Positions 7,338 through 16,169 of a DNA stretch of 64,000 bases are shown here, one piece after another. Below the pieces are notes generated by a model. It did no database searches. It saw only the letters and a program-made list of their open reading frames with translations, and was not told the DNA's origin. The position numbers and the translations under genes are program-made. Location of the stretch: positions 1 to 64,000 of the forward strand of contig SUVG01000006.1 of assembly GCA_015062115.1 (NCBI GenBank), read 5' to 3'. Origin of the DNA: Elusimicrobium sp. (GTDB taxonomy: Bacteria; Elusimicrobiota; Elusimicrobia; Elusimicrobiales; Elusimicrobiaceae). Numbering within the stretch: the stretch's first letter is position 1; the number at the start of each line of letters is the position of its first letter.

Positions 7338-9107
7338 ATGAAAATATCCGTTATGAAAATAGGGATAGTATTGTTAGCGTTTGTGTTATTGATCGGGGGA
7401 GGGGTGAGTGCTGCCCCTGTGGAGGATACTCAAGCAACCGATGCCAGCGAAGAAGAAAACTCGCAAAAATGGCGTGTCAGTTTTTATGGTATGGGCGATC
7501 CATGTGAAGCTACACTCCATTCTAATGCTCTCTTTTGTGCTGCTTATAAAGGAGATATTGCAAAAGTAAAGGAATTATTAGCATCCGGAACAGATGTAAA
7601 TACCACTAATTCGCATGGTTACACGGCCTTAATATTTGCTGTTAAGGCTGAACAGACAAAAATGGTTAAACTGTTGATAAAGGCCGGTGCTGATGCAAAT
7701 ATCATAAACGACTCGGTAGAAGACACTACTGCTTTAACAATTGCAATAAAGAAAAATAACCTAAAAATTATGAAATTGTTGCTGGAAGCCGGCGCAAACG
7801 CAAATGTAGCGGATGAGGGAGGCCAAACTCCTTTAGAATTGGCAGTCGAAGCCAATAATCTGAAAATGGTAAAGATGTTAATAGAAGCAAATGTAAATTT
7901 AGAAAAAAATTTCGACTCTGTTTTAATCCGTGCAACCAAAAATGGTAACACGAAAATGGTTAAACTGTTGTTGAAGGATAAGGATGGTTTTTTATTGGAT
8001 GAAGCGCTGGTAGAGCCGATATTGTATGCATTTGCACACAACCATCATAAAATCGCAAAAGCGTTGATAGAATCTTGTTGGGATGAGACATTGAAAGACA
8101 AATGTAGCGGCGAACAGGCCGGTACTGACCGAAACTGCTTGCAGGGACTAATACAAGGAGTAGTAGGAAGAATTATATTCGCCTCTGTAAAAAACGAGGG
8201 TACTGATCAAGAATGTATGGAGAAAGATTTATCCCGAAATCCAAGGCTTTTAATTCGTGCTAGCAACGCCGGGCATGCAGAAATGGTAAAACTATTACTG
8301 GAAACCGTTGCAGACGAAGCTTCTAAGTCAATATCCATAAATCCTTGGGGGGAAAAATCATGTAAGTCGGCATTTGCAGAGATGCTTGAAGCTGGAGAAA
8401 TCGCATTGTGGAATGCTAGTTATGGTGGCTATACGGAAGTGGTAAAACTGTTGTTAGATTTTGGGGTTGACGCAAATGTTACAAACGAATACAATCAACC
8501 TCCTCTGCTTGGGGCAAGTGTACAAGGCCACACGGAAGTAGTGAAGTTGCTATTAGAACATGGGGCAGATGTGAATTGGGAGAATCACGGTTGGACTCCT
8601 ATCGTGTTTGCTACTTTAAACGACCAAACGGAAGTTGTAAGGCTATTGATATCGGCCGGGGCCAAGTTGGATGTTTATGGAATGATTGGCCAATCCCTTG
8701 CGACTGTTGCCATGCTAGAGTCTTCCGATGAAACCGTAAAAATCCTGCTGGATGCGGGAATGAATGTAGATTTTGGAGGTCCGCTGGGCCTCACTGCTTT
8801 AGTTCACTTAAGTCTCCGGGAAGAAAAAGCAGAAAGAATTAAATGGTTGATAGCGTTAAATGCAGATGTGAATAAAAAGAGTGCCTGGGGAACGCCCTTG
8901 ACGCTAGCCAGTGAACATGGTTGCGTAGAAAATGTAAAAGTCTTGTTAGAAGCCGGTGCCGATGTAAATTTAACGGGTAGAGAGGGAAAAACTGCCTTGA
9001 TGCTGGCTCAAGGAGGCGAACAGAAGGCCAAAAAAAGCGGGGATCTGGCGAAAGAACTCGCCTACGAGGAAATTGTAAAGTTGCTTATTGAGGCCGGTGC
9101 CAAATAA
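7338..9107 (+). CDS. exported ankyrin-repeat protein
   Basis: The 589-residue protein starts with a clear signal peptide (two Lys, hydrophobic core, cleavage near GGGVSA-AP). After a short acidic linker it consists of ankyrin repeats from about residue 65 to the end. Repeats follow the GxTALxxAxxxxxxxxVKLLLxAGADVN pattern; about a dozen can be counted, with a less regular middle region holding several Cys. Ankyrin arrays bind protein partners; export suggests a periplasmic, surface or secreted role. AAGGAG precedes the start. Base composition is visibly more AT-rich than the neighbours, which could mean transfer or relaxed selection. Single-gene unit with its own terminator. Confidence 0.88.
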   Translation: MKISVMKIGIVLLAFVLLIGGGVSAAPVEDTQATDASEEENSQKWRVSFYGMGDPCEATLHSNALFCAAYKGDIAKVKELLASGTDVNTTNSHGYTALIFAVKAEQTKMVKLLIKAGADANIINDSVEDTTALTIAIKKNNLKIMKLLLEAGANANVADEGGQTPLELAVEANNLKMVKMLIEANVNLEKNFDSVLIRATKNGNTKMVKLLLKDKDGFLLDEALVEPILYAFAHNHHKIAKALIESCWDETLKDKCSGEQAGTDRNCLQGLIQGVVGRIIFASVKNEGTDQECMEKDLSRNPRLLIRASNAGHAEMVKLLLETVADEASKSISINPWGEKSCKSAFAEMLEAGEIALWNASYGGYTEVVKLLLDFGVDANVTNEYNQPPLLGASVQGHTEVVKLLLEHGADVNWENHGWTPIVFATLNDQTEVVRLLISAGAKLDVYGMIGQSLATVAMLESSDETVKILLDAGMNVDFGGPLGLTALVHLSLREEKAERIKWLIALNADVNKKSAWGTPLTLASEHGCVENVKVLLEAGADVNLTGREGKTALMLAQGGEQKAKKSGDLAKELAYEEIVKLLIEAGAK

Positions 9108-9125
9108 ACGATTATCAAATATAAG

Positions 9126-9151
9126 ATGCGCTTCTTAGGAAGCGCATTTTT
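9126..9151 (+). terminator. intrinsic terminator of the ankyrin gene
   Basis: 9-bp perfect stem ATGCGCTTC/GAAGCGCAT, loop TTAG, followed by a T run. Confidence 0.85.
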
Positions 9152-9179
9152 ATGGAGAGGTACTCGGCAAAGGAGCGGG

Positions 9180-9207
9180 TTGCCCGCGGATATAAATTTG
9201 CTAATAT
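9180..9207 (+). promoter_or_regulatory. smpB promoter, candidate leaderless start
   Basis: TTGCCC (9180-9185), a 16-nt spacer and TAATAT (9202-9207), ending 7 nt before the smpB ATG. There is no Shine-Dalgarno-like sequence in the 35 nt before that ATG. Confidence 0.45.
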
Positions 9208-9214
9208 ATACATT

Positions 9215-9685
9215 ATGAATAAGAAACAAGCCGTTTTGGTCGTTTGTACCAACCGAAAAGCCTATCACGATTATTTTATTGAAGATACCTACGAGGCCGG
9301 GTTAGAACTTTTAGGTGCGGAGGTGAAGTCTATCCGCCAAAAAGAACTCAGCCTGGAGGGGAGTTTCGTGCGGGTGGAAAACGGCCAGGCGGTTGTGCTG
9401 AATATGCATGTAAAGCCGTACAAATTTAACTCGTTAACCGAACCCGACCCGACCCGTACCCGTCGGTTACTCTTAAACAAAAAAGAATTGCGTAAATTGG
9501 AAGCCAAAGCAGAAATAAAAGGCTATTCGCTCGTTCCGGTGGAAGTGTATTTCAAAAACGGGTGGGCTAAAATAAAACTGGCCGTTGCCAAAGGCAAACA
9601 CCTGTTTGATAAGCGCGATGCACTCAAAAAGCGCGATTTGAACCGCGAAATGGAAAAAAACTTCAAAAATAATATCCGTTTTTAG
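9215..9685 (+). CDS. smpB: SsrA-binding protein SmpB
   Basis: The 156-residue product shows the SmpB core: NRKAYHDYFIEDTYEAGLEL, GAEVKSIRQ, GSFVRVENG, the VYFKNGWAKIKLAVAKGKHLFDKR block, and a basic C-terminal tail that enters the ribosome decoding centre. SmpB carries tmRNA to stalled ribosomes for trans-translation. The ATG at 9215 gives the usual N-terminus; an in-frame extension to 9152 is not family-like and begins inside the preceding terminator. No ribosome binding site is visible, and a -10 element lies 7 nt upstream. pyrR follows after 31 bp. Confidence 0.95.
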   Translation: MNKKQAVLVVCTNRKAYHDYFIEDTYEAGLELLGAEVKSIRQKELSLEGSFVRVENGQAVVLNMHVKPYKFNSLTEPDPTRTRRLLLNKKELRKLEAKAEIKGYSLVPVEVYFKNGWAKIKLAVAKGKHLFDKRDALKKRDLNREMEKNFKNNIRF

Positions 9686-9716
9686 CAGGACCAAACAATT
9701 TAATTAGGGAGGATAC

Positions 9717-10262
9717 ATGAAAAAAATAATTGCAGACGAAACTGCCGTGGCACGGCAACTGGATAGACTAGCCTGTGAAATTTTGGAACGACACCCGGAC
9801 TTAAATACCTTTTGTTTGGTGGGAATCAAAACCCGCGGCGCTTACATTGCCCAGCGCCTGCAAGCACGCATTGAAAAACTCTGCGGAACAAAACCTGCTT
9901 TGGGCGAATTGGATATTACTCTCTACCGCGATGATTTAACCCAAGTAGCCGACGATCCGCAAATGAAAAGTACCGACTTGGGAACGGATATCAACGGAAA
10001 AATTGTTATTTTGGCTGATGATGTGCTTTACAGCGGCCGCACGATTTTGTGTGCCTTGGCGGCCCTAAAACAATTCGGTAAGCCGGCAAAAGTGGAATTT
10101 TTAACCATGATTGACCGCGGGCACCATACTTTGCCCGTCTGTGCCGATTTTGTAGGTCGCACCGTTCATACGGAAGCGGACGATATTATCCATGTCCACT
10201 TAAAAGAACGCGACGGCGACGATATGATTGTGCACAATGTGGGCGGCCAAAACGAACGCTAG
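9717..10262 (+). CDS. pyrR: PyrR-type bifunctional regulator / uracil phosphoribosyltransferase
   Basis: The 181-residue phosphoribosyltransferase-fold protein has the PRPP-binding motif VILADDVLYSGRTI (about residues 97-110), the GIKTRGAYIAQRL loop and the DITLYRDDL strand typical of PyrR. In Gram-positive bacteria PyrR binds pyr mRNA and also makes UMP from uracil and PRPP. No pyrimidine biosynthesis genes are adjacent, so an enzymatic role may dominate here. GGGAGG precedes the ATG. Family assignment is firm; the regulatory function is inferred. Confidence 0.9.
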   Translation: MKKIIADETAVARQLDRLACEILERHPDLNTFCLVGIKTRGAYIAQRLQARIEKLCGTKPALGELDITLYRDDLTQVADDPQMKSTDLGTDINGKIVILADDVLYSGRTILCALAALKQFGKPAKVEFLTMIDRGHHTLPVCADFVGRTVHTEADDIIHVHLKERDGDDMIVHNVGGQNER

Positions 10263-10285
10263 TTTTTTATTTCTCCGCCGTGTAA

Positions 10286-10310
10286 CCCGGGTTAAACCGG
10301 GGCTGTTTTT
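10286..10310 (+). terminator. weak intrinsic terminator after pyrR
   Basis: 5-bp stem CCCGG/CCGGG with a 6-nt loop, then GCTG and T5. Short, but placed correctly between pyrR and the tRNA-Leu promoter. Confidence 0.45.
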
Positions 10311-10312
10311 CC

Positions 10313-10342
10313 TTGCCAAAGCACGGCGCAATATGGTAACAT
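10313..10342 (+). promoter_or_regulatory. putative tRNA-Leu promoter
   Basis: TTGCCA (10313-10318), 18-nt spacer, TAACAT (10337-10342); the start would be about 4 nt before the mature tRNA. Confidence 0.4.
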
Positions 10343-10352
10343 ATCTGTAATT

Positions 10353-10436
10353 GGGCGGGTGGCGGAATTGGCAGACGCGTACGGCTCAGGACCGTATGGA
10401 CGAAAGTCCTTAAGGGTTCAACTCCCTTTCCGCCCA
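10353..10436 (+). tRNA. tRNA-Leu (anticodon CAG)
   Basis: 84-nt class II tRNA. The acceptor stem is GGGCGGG/TCCGCCC with one G-T pair, the anticodon stem is TACGG/CCGTA with loop CTCAGGA (anticodon CAG), there is a long variable arm (TGGACGAAAGTCCT), and the T loop is TTCAACT. CCA is not encoded. ftsQ begins 22 nt downstream with no ribosome binding site, so ftsQ may be co-transcribed with or processed from this tRNA. Confidence 0.96.
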
Positions 10437-10458
10437 TTTTATTTTTTGGTTTTACAAC

Positions 10459-11286
10459 ATGAGAAAGAATGCCTTATATCGTCCGTCAGCATATCCTTTA
10501 GGTAAAAAAAAGCGTGTTGCGCGACGGAAAAAAGGGTCGTTCTTTTTTTTTATTAAGTGTCTTATCCTCCTTGTGGTTGTGGCGGCCTTGTTGTTTGGCG
10601 GGTGGAAAGCCCTTTCGGCCGGCTACCAACTAATCGTTCAATCTAAAATTTCCAATTGGCACGCAAAGACCGTGTCCGTTTCCGGCTTGACGGGGAAACT
10701 GGGGCGGGAAGTGTATGCCCTTGCCAAACCCTATGAGGGGAAACCCTTTTCTATCAAAGATGCCGTAGCCTTGCGCGAGCAGATTATCAAAACGTACCCT
10801 ATGCTAAAGGAAGTGCGGGTAAAAAGGGGCCTTTTGGGTGGCAAGTTAAAAGTATCGGCCCAACGCCGTGTGCCGCTTGCCAAATTTTCCCTTCCCGATA
10901 GAAGCGTAAAATATATCGATGCCGACACCACTATTTACACCGATTCCAACCCGGACTTGTTACAAGAAGTTCCTCTGGTGGAGTTGGAAGGTGTCGTGCC
11001 GGAAAAAGTGGGACAGGAGTTTGTGGAACTTTTGGAAAGTACGCTGAAACTGGAAAAACAGTTAGATTTTGAATTTTTGCGTATGAATTTGAAGGAAAAT
11101 ACGGTGCGTATGCATATGCCGGACGGTTGCATTATTGATTTCGGCCCGGCGGTACTCCTCAAGAAAAAAGCCCTTCATGCGGCGGAAATACTGGATTATG
11201 CCAAGCCACGTTACAAGCACCCGTTCCTTATCAATTTTGAATTTTACGAAGACGGAAAAGTTTTTTTAACACAGAACGCCCATTAA
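10459..11286 (+). CDS. ftsQ: cell division protein FtsQ/DivIB
   Basis: The 275-residue product has a basic cytoplasmic N-terminus (KKKRVARRKKG), one membrane helix (about residues 28-50), then a POTRA domain (VSVSGLTGKLGREVYALAKPYEGKPFSIKD) and the beta domain. This is the bitopic architecture of FtsQ, which bridges early and late divisome proteins in the periplasm. Its position immediately before ftsA and ftsZ confirms the assignment. The ATG is poorly supported by a ribosome binding site (GGTTTTACAAC). Confidence 0.9.
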   Translation: MRKNALYRPSAYPLGKKKRVARRKKGSFFFFIKCLILLVVVAALLFGGWKALSAGYQLIVQSKISNWHAKTVSVSGLTGKLGREVYALAKPYEGKPFSIKDAVALREQIIKTYPMLKEVRVKRGLLGGKLKVSAQRRVPLAKFSLPDRSVKYIDADTTIYTDSNPDLLQEVPLVELEGVVPEKVGQEFVELLESTLKLEKQLDFEFLRMNLKENTVRMHMPDGCIIDFGPAVLLKKKALHAAEILDYAKPRYKHPFLINFEFYEDGKVFLTQNAH

Positions 11287-11330
11287 ATTTTATAATAGAA
11301 TTTAAGGTATATTTTTTAGGTGGTTTTTTT

Positions 11331-12581
11331 ATGGCTAAAACAAACATTATTGCAGGGTTGGATATCGGTAGCGGCAAGATGACTTGTGTTGCCGTGGCAC
11401 ACGATCCGGAAACACATACATTAAAAGTTTTGGCGGGGCGCAGTATCCCGTGTAAAGGGTTGAAAGGGGGGGTAGTGGCCGATATACGCGAAACCTCCAC
11501 CGCAATAAACCATTTGTTGGGCGGAATCGAACGCGAGTGCAACCAATCTATCGGCAGTTTATATGTGGCAATTCGCGGGAAACATTTGTCTTCGTTCTGT
11601 AATCACGGCACCTACAACATCGCCCGTATGGATAAAGAAATTAACCAAGTGGATATGGACTCGGCAGTTGAAAATGCCAAATCTATGCCGATTAAAAGCG
11701 ACAACGAAATTGTTAATGTTATCCCTCAAAGTTATACCGTCGATAAACAAAAAGGTATTAACAACCCGGAAGGTATGGAAGGTTCTTTGCTCGAAGTAGA
11801 TGTGCATATCACTACGGGGTCTTCTTCCCATATTAGAAATTTGAAAAAATCTATCGAACGCTCCGGCTATAGAGAGGACGACTGCCTTTACGGGTTGGTA
11901 TCCTTGGCCGACACGGTGCTTACCCAAGAAGAAAAAGAACGCGGAACTTTGATTTTGGATTTGGGCGGCGAAACGATGTCTGTGGGTATTTACATTGAAG
12001 GTAATTTGAAGTTTTCGCGCGAAATTCCCGTCGGGTGCGATTTAATCACGCAAGATTTGGCCAGTGTGCTCTATACTTCCCGCCAAAATGCCAAAGAAAT
12101 CAAAGAAAAATACGGGGTGGCCTTCCCTACTTTCTTGGACGAAGAAGGCGAAATCCCGGTTCCTTCTTTGGATGGACGCACCTTCCAAAATATCAAAAAG
12201 AGTTATGTGCTTGATATTATCCAACCTTGCGTGGAAGAACTGATTGAAAAAGTGGCCGAGTGTGTGGAATCTTCCGGCTACAAAAACTATCCCATGGTAG
12301 GGGTGGTAACGGGCGGCGGGTCGTTGATGCCCGGCATTACGGACCATTGTGTCAAAATTTTAGGCTTAAAACAAGTGCGTTGCGCTACCGTTCAACGCGA
12401 CTTGGTTACCAGTGATGATGAGTTTTTTGACCCCCAATACAGCACGGCCATGGGGCTTGCCATTTATGCGGCGGAAAGAGGAGACTACAACGATTATGCC
12501 GGTAATTCTTACGATAAAGGCGGTTCCTTTTTCAGCAAATTGGGCAAGTTGTTCAAAAATGTAGATATTTTCGGCGGTTGA
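11331..12581 (+). CDS. ftsA: cell division protein FtsA
   Basis: The 416-residue actin-fold protein begins GLDIGSGKMTCVAV (phosphate 1 motif) and contains LILDLGGETMSVGIY (phosphate 2) and GVVTGGGSLMPG (adenosine motif). The FtsA-specific 1C subdomain replaces actin domain 1B. The C-terminal SFFSKLGKLFKNVDIFGG is the amphipathic membrane-targeting helix. FtsA anchors FtsZ filaments to the inner membrane. AGGTGG precedes the start. Confidence 0.97.
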   Translation: MAKTNIIAGLDIGSGKMTCVAVAHDPETHTLKVLAGRSIPCKGLKGGVVADIRETSTAINHLLGGIERECNQSIGSLYVAIRGKHLSSFCNHGTYNIARMDKEINQVDMDSAVENAKSMPIKSDNEIVNVIPQSYTVDKQKGINNPEGMEGSLLEVDVHITTGSSSHIRNLKKSIERSGYREDDCLYGLVSLADTVLTQEEKERGTLILDLGGETMSVGIYIEGNLKFSREIPVGCDLITQDLASVLYTSRQNAKEIKEKYGVAFPTFLDEEGEIPVPSLDGRTFQNIKKSYVLDIIQPCVEELIEKVAECVESSGYKNYPMVGVVTGGGSLMPGITDHCVKILGLKQVRCATVQRDLVTSDDEFFDPQYSTAMGLAIYAAERGDYNDYAGNSYDKGGSFFSKLGKLFKNVDIFGG

Positions 12582-12599
12582 TTTTAGACGGAGTACGAA

Positions 12600-13751
12600 A
12601 TGAGAGATTTATTTATGCCGGCCGACTCGTTTGAAAGCAAGAAGGCCAAAATAAAAGTAATCGGTGTAGGTGGCGGTGGCGGAAATGCCATTAACCACAT
12701 GGTTGCTTCCGGTTTGAAAGATGTTGATTTTATCGCCGTCAACACGGACGCGCAAGATTTGCGCCGCAACAGTGCGCCGTATTTGGTGCAAGTGGGCGAA
12801 AAAATTACTAAAGGTTTGGGCGTCGGCGGAGATCCGGAGAAGGGAAAACGCGCGGCGGAAGAGTCCAAAGAAAAATTGAAACAAATTATCGGCCAGTGCG
12901 ATTTATTATTCATCACGGCCGGTATGGGGGGCGGAACCGGAACGGGTGTTGCCCCGTATTTGGCTAAACTGGCCAAAGAACTGTATGGGGACGACTTACT
13001 GGTAGTAGGGGTTGTTACGCGGCCTTTTAATTTTGAGGGCTATGTGCGCGAAAAACAAGCCGACGAAGGTATCCAAGAAATGCAAAAGCATGTGGATTCC
13101 ATGATTATCGTTCCCAACGAAAAACTTTTTGCCAACATTGATCCGGAAACATCTTCTAAAGATGCTTTCCAGATGGTAGATGAAGTGCTTTTACAGGCCG
13201 TCAAAGGAATAGCGGAAGTAATTACGCAACCCGGAGAAGTAAATATCGACTTTAACGATATTCGCAAAGTGATGGCCAAGTCGCATAAATCTCTTATCGG
13301 GATTGGCGAAGCCAGCGGCCCCGGACGGCATTTGCAAGCCGTTAAAAAGGCGATTTCTTCGCCTTTGTTGGAAAATGCCGATATTCGCGGAGCAAAAGGG
13401 TTTATCGTTCACTTTTCCGCCGAGGATAACTTGCCTCTCTTGGAACAAGGGGAAGTGATGAACTTAATTCGCCAATATGCCAGCAACGATTCTATCATTA
13501 TGTTCGGCCAAACATATGATGCTACCTTGAACGGGGTGTTCAAAGTAACGGTTATCGCTACGGGTTTCAGCGCAGAGAAGGCCAATGTGTTTAACACGCG
13601 CCGCGTTACTGCGCCGGAGTCACCGATGCCGTCTGCTCCGGCTATGCCGGCGGAGTCTATCCTTTCTTTCCCGGAAGATAGCCGCTTATCCGACCCGGCC
13701 AGCACCATGCGTATCCCGGCGTTTTTGCGCCGTAAACAAAACCGACACTAA
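12600..13751 (+). CDS. ftsZ: cell division GTPase FtsZ
   Basis: The 383-residue tubulin homologue has GVGGGGGNA (residues 22-30), the GTPase signature GGGTGTG (110-116) and the T7-loop NIDFNDIRKVM needed for GTP hydrolysis at the filament interface. The C-terminal linker is short and Ser/Pro/Ala-rich and ends in IPAFLRRKQ, the conserved FtsA/ZipA-binding peptide. It polymerises into the division ring. It follows ftsA by 18 bp, with GACGGAG before the ATG. Confidence 0.98.
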   Translation: MRDLFMPADSFESKKAKIKVIGVGGGGGNAINHMVASGLKDVDFIAVNTDAQDLRRNSAPYLVQVGEKITKGLGVGGDPEKGKRAAEESKEKLKQIIGQCDLLFITAGMGGGTGTGVAPYLAKLAKELYGDDLLVVGVVTRPFNFEGYVREKQADEGIQEMQKHVDSMIIVPNEKLFANIDPETSSKDAFQMVDEVLLQAVKGIAEVITQPGEVNIDFNDIRKVMAKSHKSLIGIGEASGPGRHLQAVKKAISSPLLENADIRGAKGFIVHFSAEDNLPLLEQGEVMNLIRQYASNDSIIMFGQTYDATLNGVFKVTVIATGFSAEKANVFNTRRVTAPESPMPSAPAMPAESILSFPEDSRLSDPASTMRIPAFLRRKQNRH

Positions 13752-13763
13752 AGGAGAGAAACT

Positions 13764-14849
13764 ATGGCGGTAGGACTTCAAAGTTTATTAAGAACGGTAG
13801 TTGACAACAAAGCCAGCGGGCTTCATATCCGCGGTAATTCCAATGCGTATGTGCGCTTGCATGGGCAAATTAAACCGATTGACGATTCCTTCATCACCAA
13901 CGATGAAGCCAAAAAAATGGCCTATGCCTGTATGGGGGAACGCGAACGCAAAATTTTTGAACAATACAGCACGGTGGACTTCTCCTTGGACGCCAAATCT
14001 TACGGGCGTTTCCGTTTTAACGTATTCCGCCAAATGGGTAAAATCTGTATGGCTATTCGCCATATTCCGCTTAAAATTCCTACCTTTGAAGAATTCCATT
14101 TGCCCGGTGATATTTTGCGCAAAATTTCCGAAAACCGCCGCGGTCTTATTTTGGTAACCGGTATGACCGGTTCCGGTAAAACTTCTACCTTGGCCGCCAT
14201 GATTGACCATATCAATAAATCCCGCTCCGGCCACGTGTTGACGATTGAAGACCCCGTAGAATTTATCCACTCCGATAACCGCTGTATCGTCAGCCAATTG
14301 GAGCTTGGGGTAGATACGCCTTCTTATACCGGGGCGTTACGCGGGGCCATGCGTCAGGATCCGGATGTGGTTCTCATCGGCGAACTTCGCGACGGAGAGG
14401 TAATGAAGGCTGCCATTTCCGCGGCTGAAACGGGGCAGTTGGTGCTTGGTACCATGCACACGGTAAACGTAACGCAGACCCTTTCCCGCTTGGTGGACGC
14501 TTTCCCGGTGGAACAACACGAACAGGTGCGTATGCAACTGGCCGAACTGATCCGCGGGATTATCTGCCAACGCTTGCTCCCGACTATTAAACCCGGTATG
14601 CGTCCTGCCTTGGAAATTTTGGTTTCCACTCCGCAGGTACGCAAACTGATTATGGAAAACAAACCCAGTGATTTGTTCAAAGCCATGCAAAACGGGGAAT
14701 TTTATGGCATGAATACCTTTGACCAAGCCTTGGCCCGTTTGTATAAAGAAGGCTTTATTGACCTGGAAACGGCACAATCGGCCGCTACCAGCCCCGATGC
14801 CATTATGCTCGCCGTGCGCGGGGTAACCAGCAGTTTGGACGCCGCTTAA
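13764..14849 (+). CDS. pilT: type IV pilus retraction ATPase (PilT family)
   Basis: The 361-residue secretion ATPase has the PAS-like N-domain (KASGLHIRGNSNAYVRLHG), Walker A GMTGSGKTST (about 133-142), Asp box IEDPVEF, Walker B VVLIGELRD and the His box GTMHTVN. The C-terminus includes the AIRGI-like element ELIRGIICQRL (PilT has AIRGIISQ). PilT hexamers depolymerise pili for twitching and DNA uptake. Several pilin-like genes occur in this window. It sits 12 bp after ftsZ, an unusual partner, and 1 bp before cmk. Confidence 0.94.
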   Translation: MAVGLQSLLRTVVDNKASGLHIRGNSNAYVRLHGQIKPIDDSFITNDEAKKMAYACMGERERKIFEQYSTVDFSLDAKSYGRFRFNVFRQMGKICMAIRHIPLKIPTFEEFHLPGDILRKISENRRGLILVTGMTGSGKTSTLAAMIDHINKSRSGHVLTIEDPVEFIHSDNRCIVSQLELGVDTPSYTGALRGAMRQDPDVVLIGELRDGEVMKAAISAAETGQLVLGTMHTVNVTQTLSRLVDAFPVEQHEQVRMQLAELIRGIICQRLLPTIKPGMRPALEILVSTPQVRKLIMENKPSDLFKAMQNGEFYGMNTFDQALARLYKEGFIDLETAQSAATSPDAIMLAVRGVTSSLDAA

Positions 14850-14850
14850 T

Positions 14851-15537
14851 ATGACTACACGCATCAACGGGATGTTAATTGCCATTGACGGCACGGCTGG
14901 GACGGGGAAATCGTCCGTCGGTAAGGCCGTGGCCGCCAAACTGGGTTACGGGTTTTTGAGTACGGGGGAAATGTACCGTGCGCTGGCCTATAAAGTTTTT
15001 GAGAAAAAAATCGATCCCGAAAATCACGACGAAGTGTTAGCCGCTGCGCGGGAGTTGCGCTTTACTTTTGCTCTCCAGCCGGATGCTTCCCTCAAAATGT
15101 TTGTGGACGGAGATTTTTTGGGTTCTAAACTCCATTTGGAAGAAGTCGGCAATGTAGCCAGCCGCGTTTCCACCAACGGGGAAGCCCGCCGCGTGCTGAC
15201 CGAAAAAATGCGGGAAGTAGGCGAAGAAGGCGGAATCGTGATGGAAGGGCGCGATGTGGGAACGGTCGTTTTTCCGGACGCGGATATTAAGTTCTATTTG
15301 GACGCTTCCGCCGAAGAACGCGCTAAACGCCGTGTGAAACAATTGCAAGAAGCCGGCGAACACCCGGCCTATGACCAAATTCTCAAATTGATACAGGAAC
15401 GCGACTACCGCGATTCCCACCGGGCCGTCAGCCCGTTAAAACCTGCCGAAGACGCGATTGTTATTGATACTTCGTCACTCGATATGCAGCAGGTTATAAA
15501 CGCAGTTTTGGAGAAACTTCAGCATCATGCTTCTTAA
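14851..15537 (+). CDS. cmk: cytidylate kinase
   Basis: The 228-residue NMP kinase has Walker A AIDGTAGTGKSSVG, the STGEMYRALA substrate loop, MEGRDVGTVVFPDADIKFYL and the lid segment EERAKRR. It phosphorylates CMP and dCMP. The start is immediately after pilT (1-nt gap), so translation is probably coupled. Its 3' end overlaps plsC by 11 nt. The cmk-plsC-S1 gene order is common in bacteria. Confidence 0.96.
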   Translation: MTTRINGMLIAIDGTAGTGKSSVGKAVAAKLGYGFLSTGEMYRALAYKVFEKKIDPENHDEVLAAARELRFTFALQPDASLKMFVDGDFLGSKLHLEEVGNVASRVSTNGEARRVLTEKMREVGEEGGIVMEGRDVGTVVFPDADIKFYLDASAEERAKRRVKQLQEAGEHPAYDQILKLIQERDYRDSHRAVSPLKPAEDAIVIDTSSLDMQQVINAVLEKLQHHAS

Positions 15538-16120
15538 TTTGATAAAATTATTAGCAAGGATCTATTTCAAAACCTGTTACAACTTTAAGGTGGAGGGGTT
15601 GGAAAATATCCCTCAAACAGGGGCGTTAATTATCGCCGGGAACCACTTGTCCAATGCAGATCCGCCGGCTATTGGCGGTTTTGCCGGGCTCGTGCGCGAT
15701 TCCCGCTTTGTGGCCAAAAAGGAATTGTTTGAAATTCCGGTACTCGGGTGGTTTTTCCGCCATTGTAACTATATTCCGGTGGATCGCAAACGCACTATCG
15801 GCGATATGGGCGCGTTAAAAGAGGTAGTGGCTGCCTTGGAAAAAGGCGAAAGCGTGGTGATGTTCCCCGAAGGGACGCGCAGCCGCACCGGTAAACCCCA
15901 AAAACCCAAAAGCGGAATCGGCTTTTTGGTTTACAAAACGGGAGCGCCGGTTCTACCCGTAAAAATAGAAGGCACTTTCGGTTGGCCGTGGGTGCGCAAA
16001 ATCCGTGTGAAATTCGGCACGGTGATGCACCTGCAAAAGGACGAAACCCTGGAACCGAAAGCGCAATATAAACAATTTGCAAATCAAGTAATGGATGCAA
16101 TAAATTCAATTCATATCTAA
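15527..16120 (+). CDS. plsC: 1-acylglycerol-3-phosphate O-acyltransferase (PlsC family)
   Basis: The 197-residue acyltransferase has the catalytic HxxxxD box in GNHLSNADPP (about residues 38-47), the FVAKKELFEIP block and the substrate-binding FPEGTRSRTGK motif. PlsC makes phosphatidic acid from lysophosphatidic acid at the inner membrane face. The N-terminal hydrophobic stretch anchors it. The start lies inside cmk in another frame, implying translational coupling. Confidence 0.93.
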   Translation: MLLNLIKLLARIYFKTCYNFKVEGLENIPQTGALIIAGNHLSNADPPAIGGFAGLVRDSRFVAKKELFEIPVLGWFFRHCNYIPVDRKRTIGDMGALKEVVAALEKGESVVMFPEGTRSRTGKPQKPKSGIGFLVYKTGAPVLPVKIEGTFGWPWVRKIRVKFGTVMHLQKDETLEPKAQYKQFANQVMDAINSIHI

Positions 16121-16137
16121 TGGAGGTCAACGCAGAT

Positions 16138-16153
16138 TTCCCCACCGGGGGAA
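16138..16153 (+). promoter_or_regulatory. hairpin in the leader of the S1 gene
   Basis: 6-bp stem TTCCCC/GGGGAA with loop ACCG, 16 nt before the S1-protein ATG and just after a GGAGG-like sequence. It has no T run, so it is not a terminator. It could be an autoregulatory site for S1, as known for rpsA in other bacteria; that role is inferred. Confidence 0.35.
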
Positions 16154-16169
16154 CCTGTAATAAGGACTT

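Noticed and set aside
9152-9214. Extended N-terminus for SmpB starting at 9152
   Set aside because: The extra 21 residues start inside the preceding terminator and are not part of the family; the ATG at 9215 gives the standard start.
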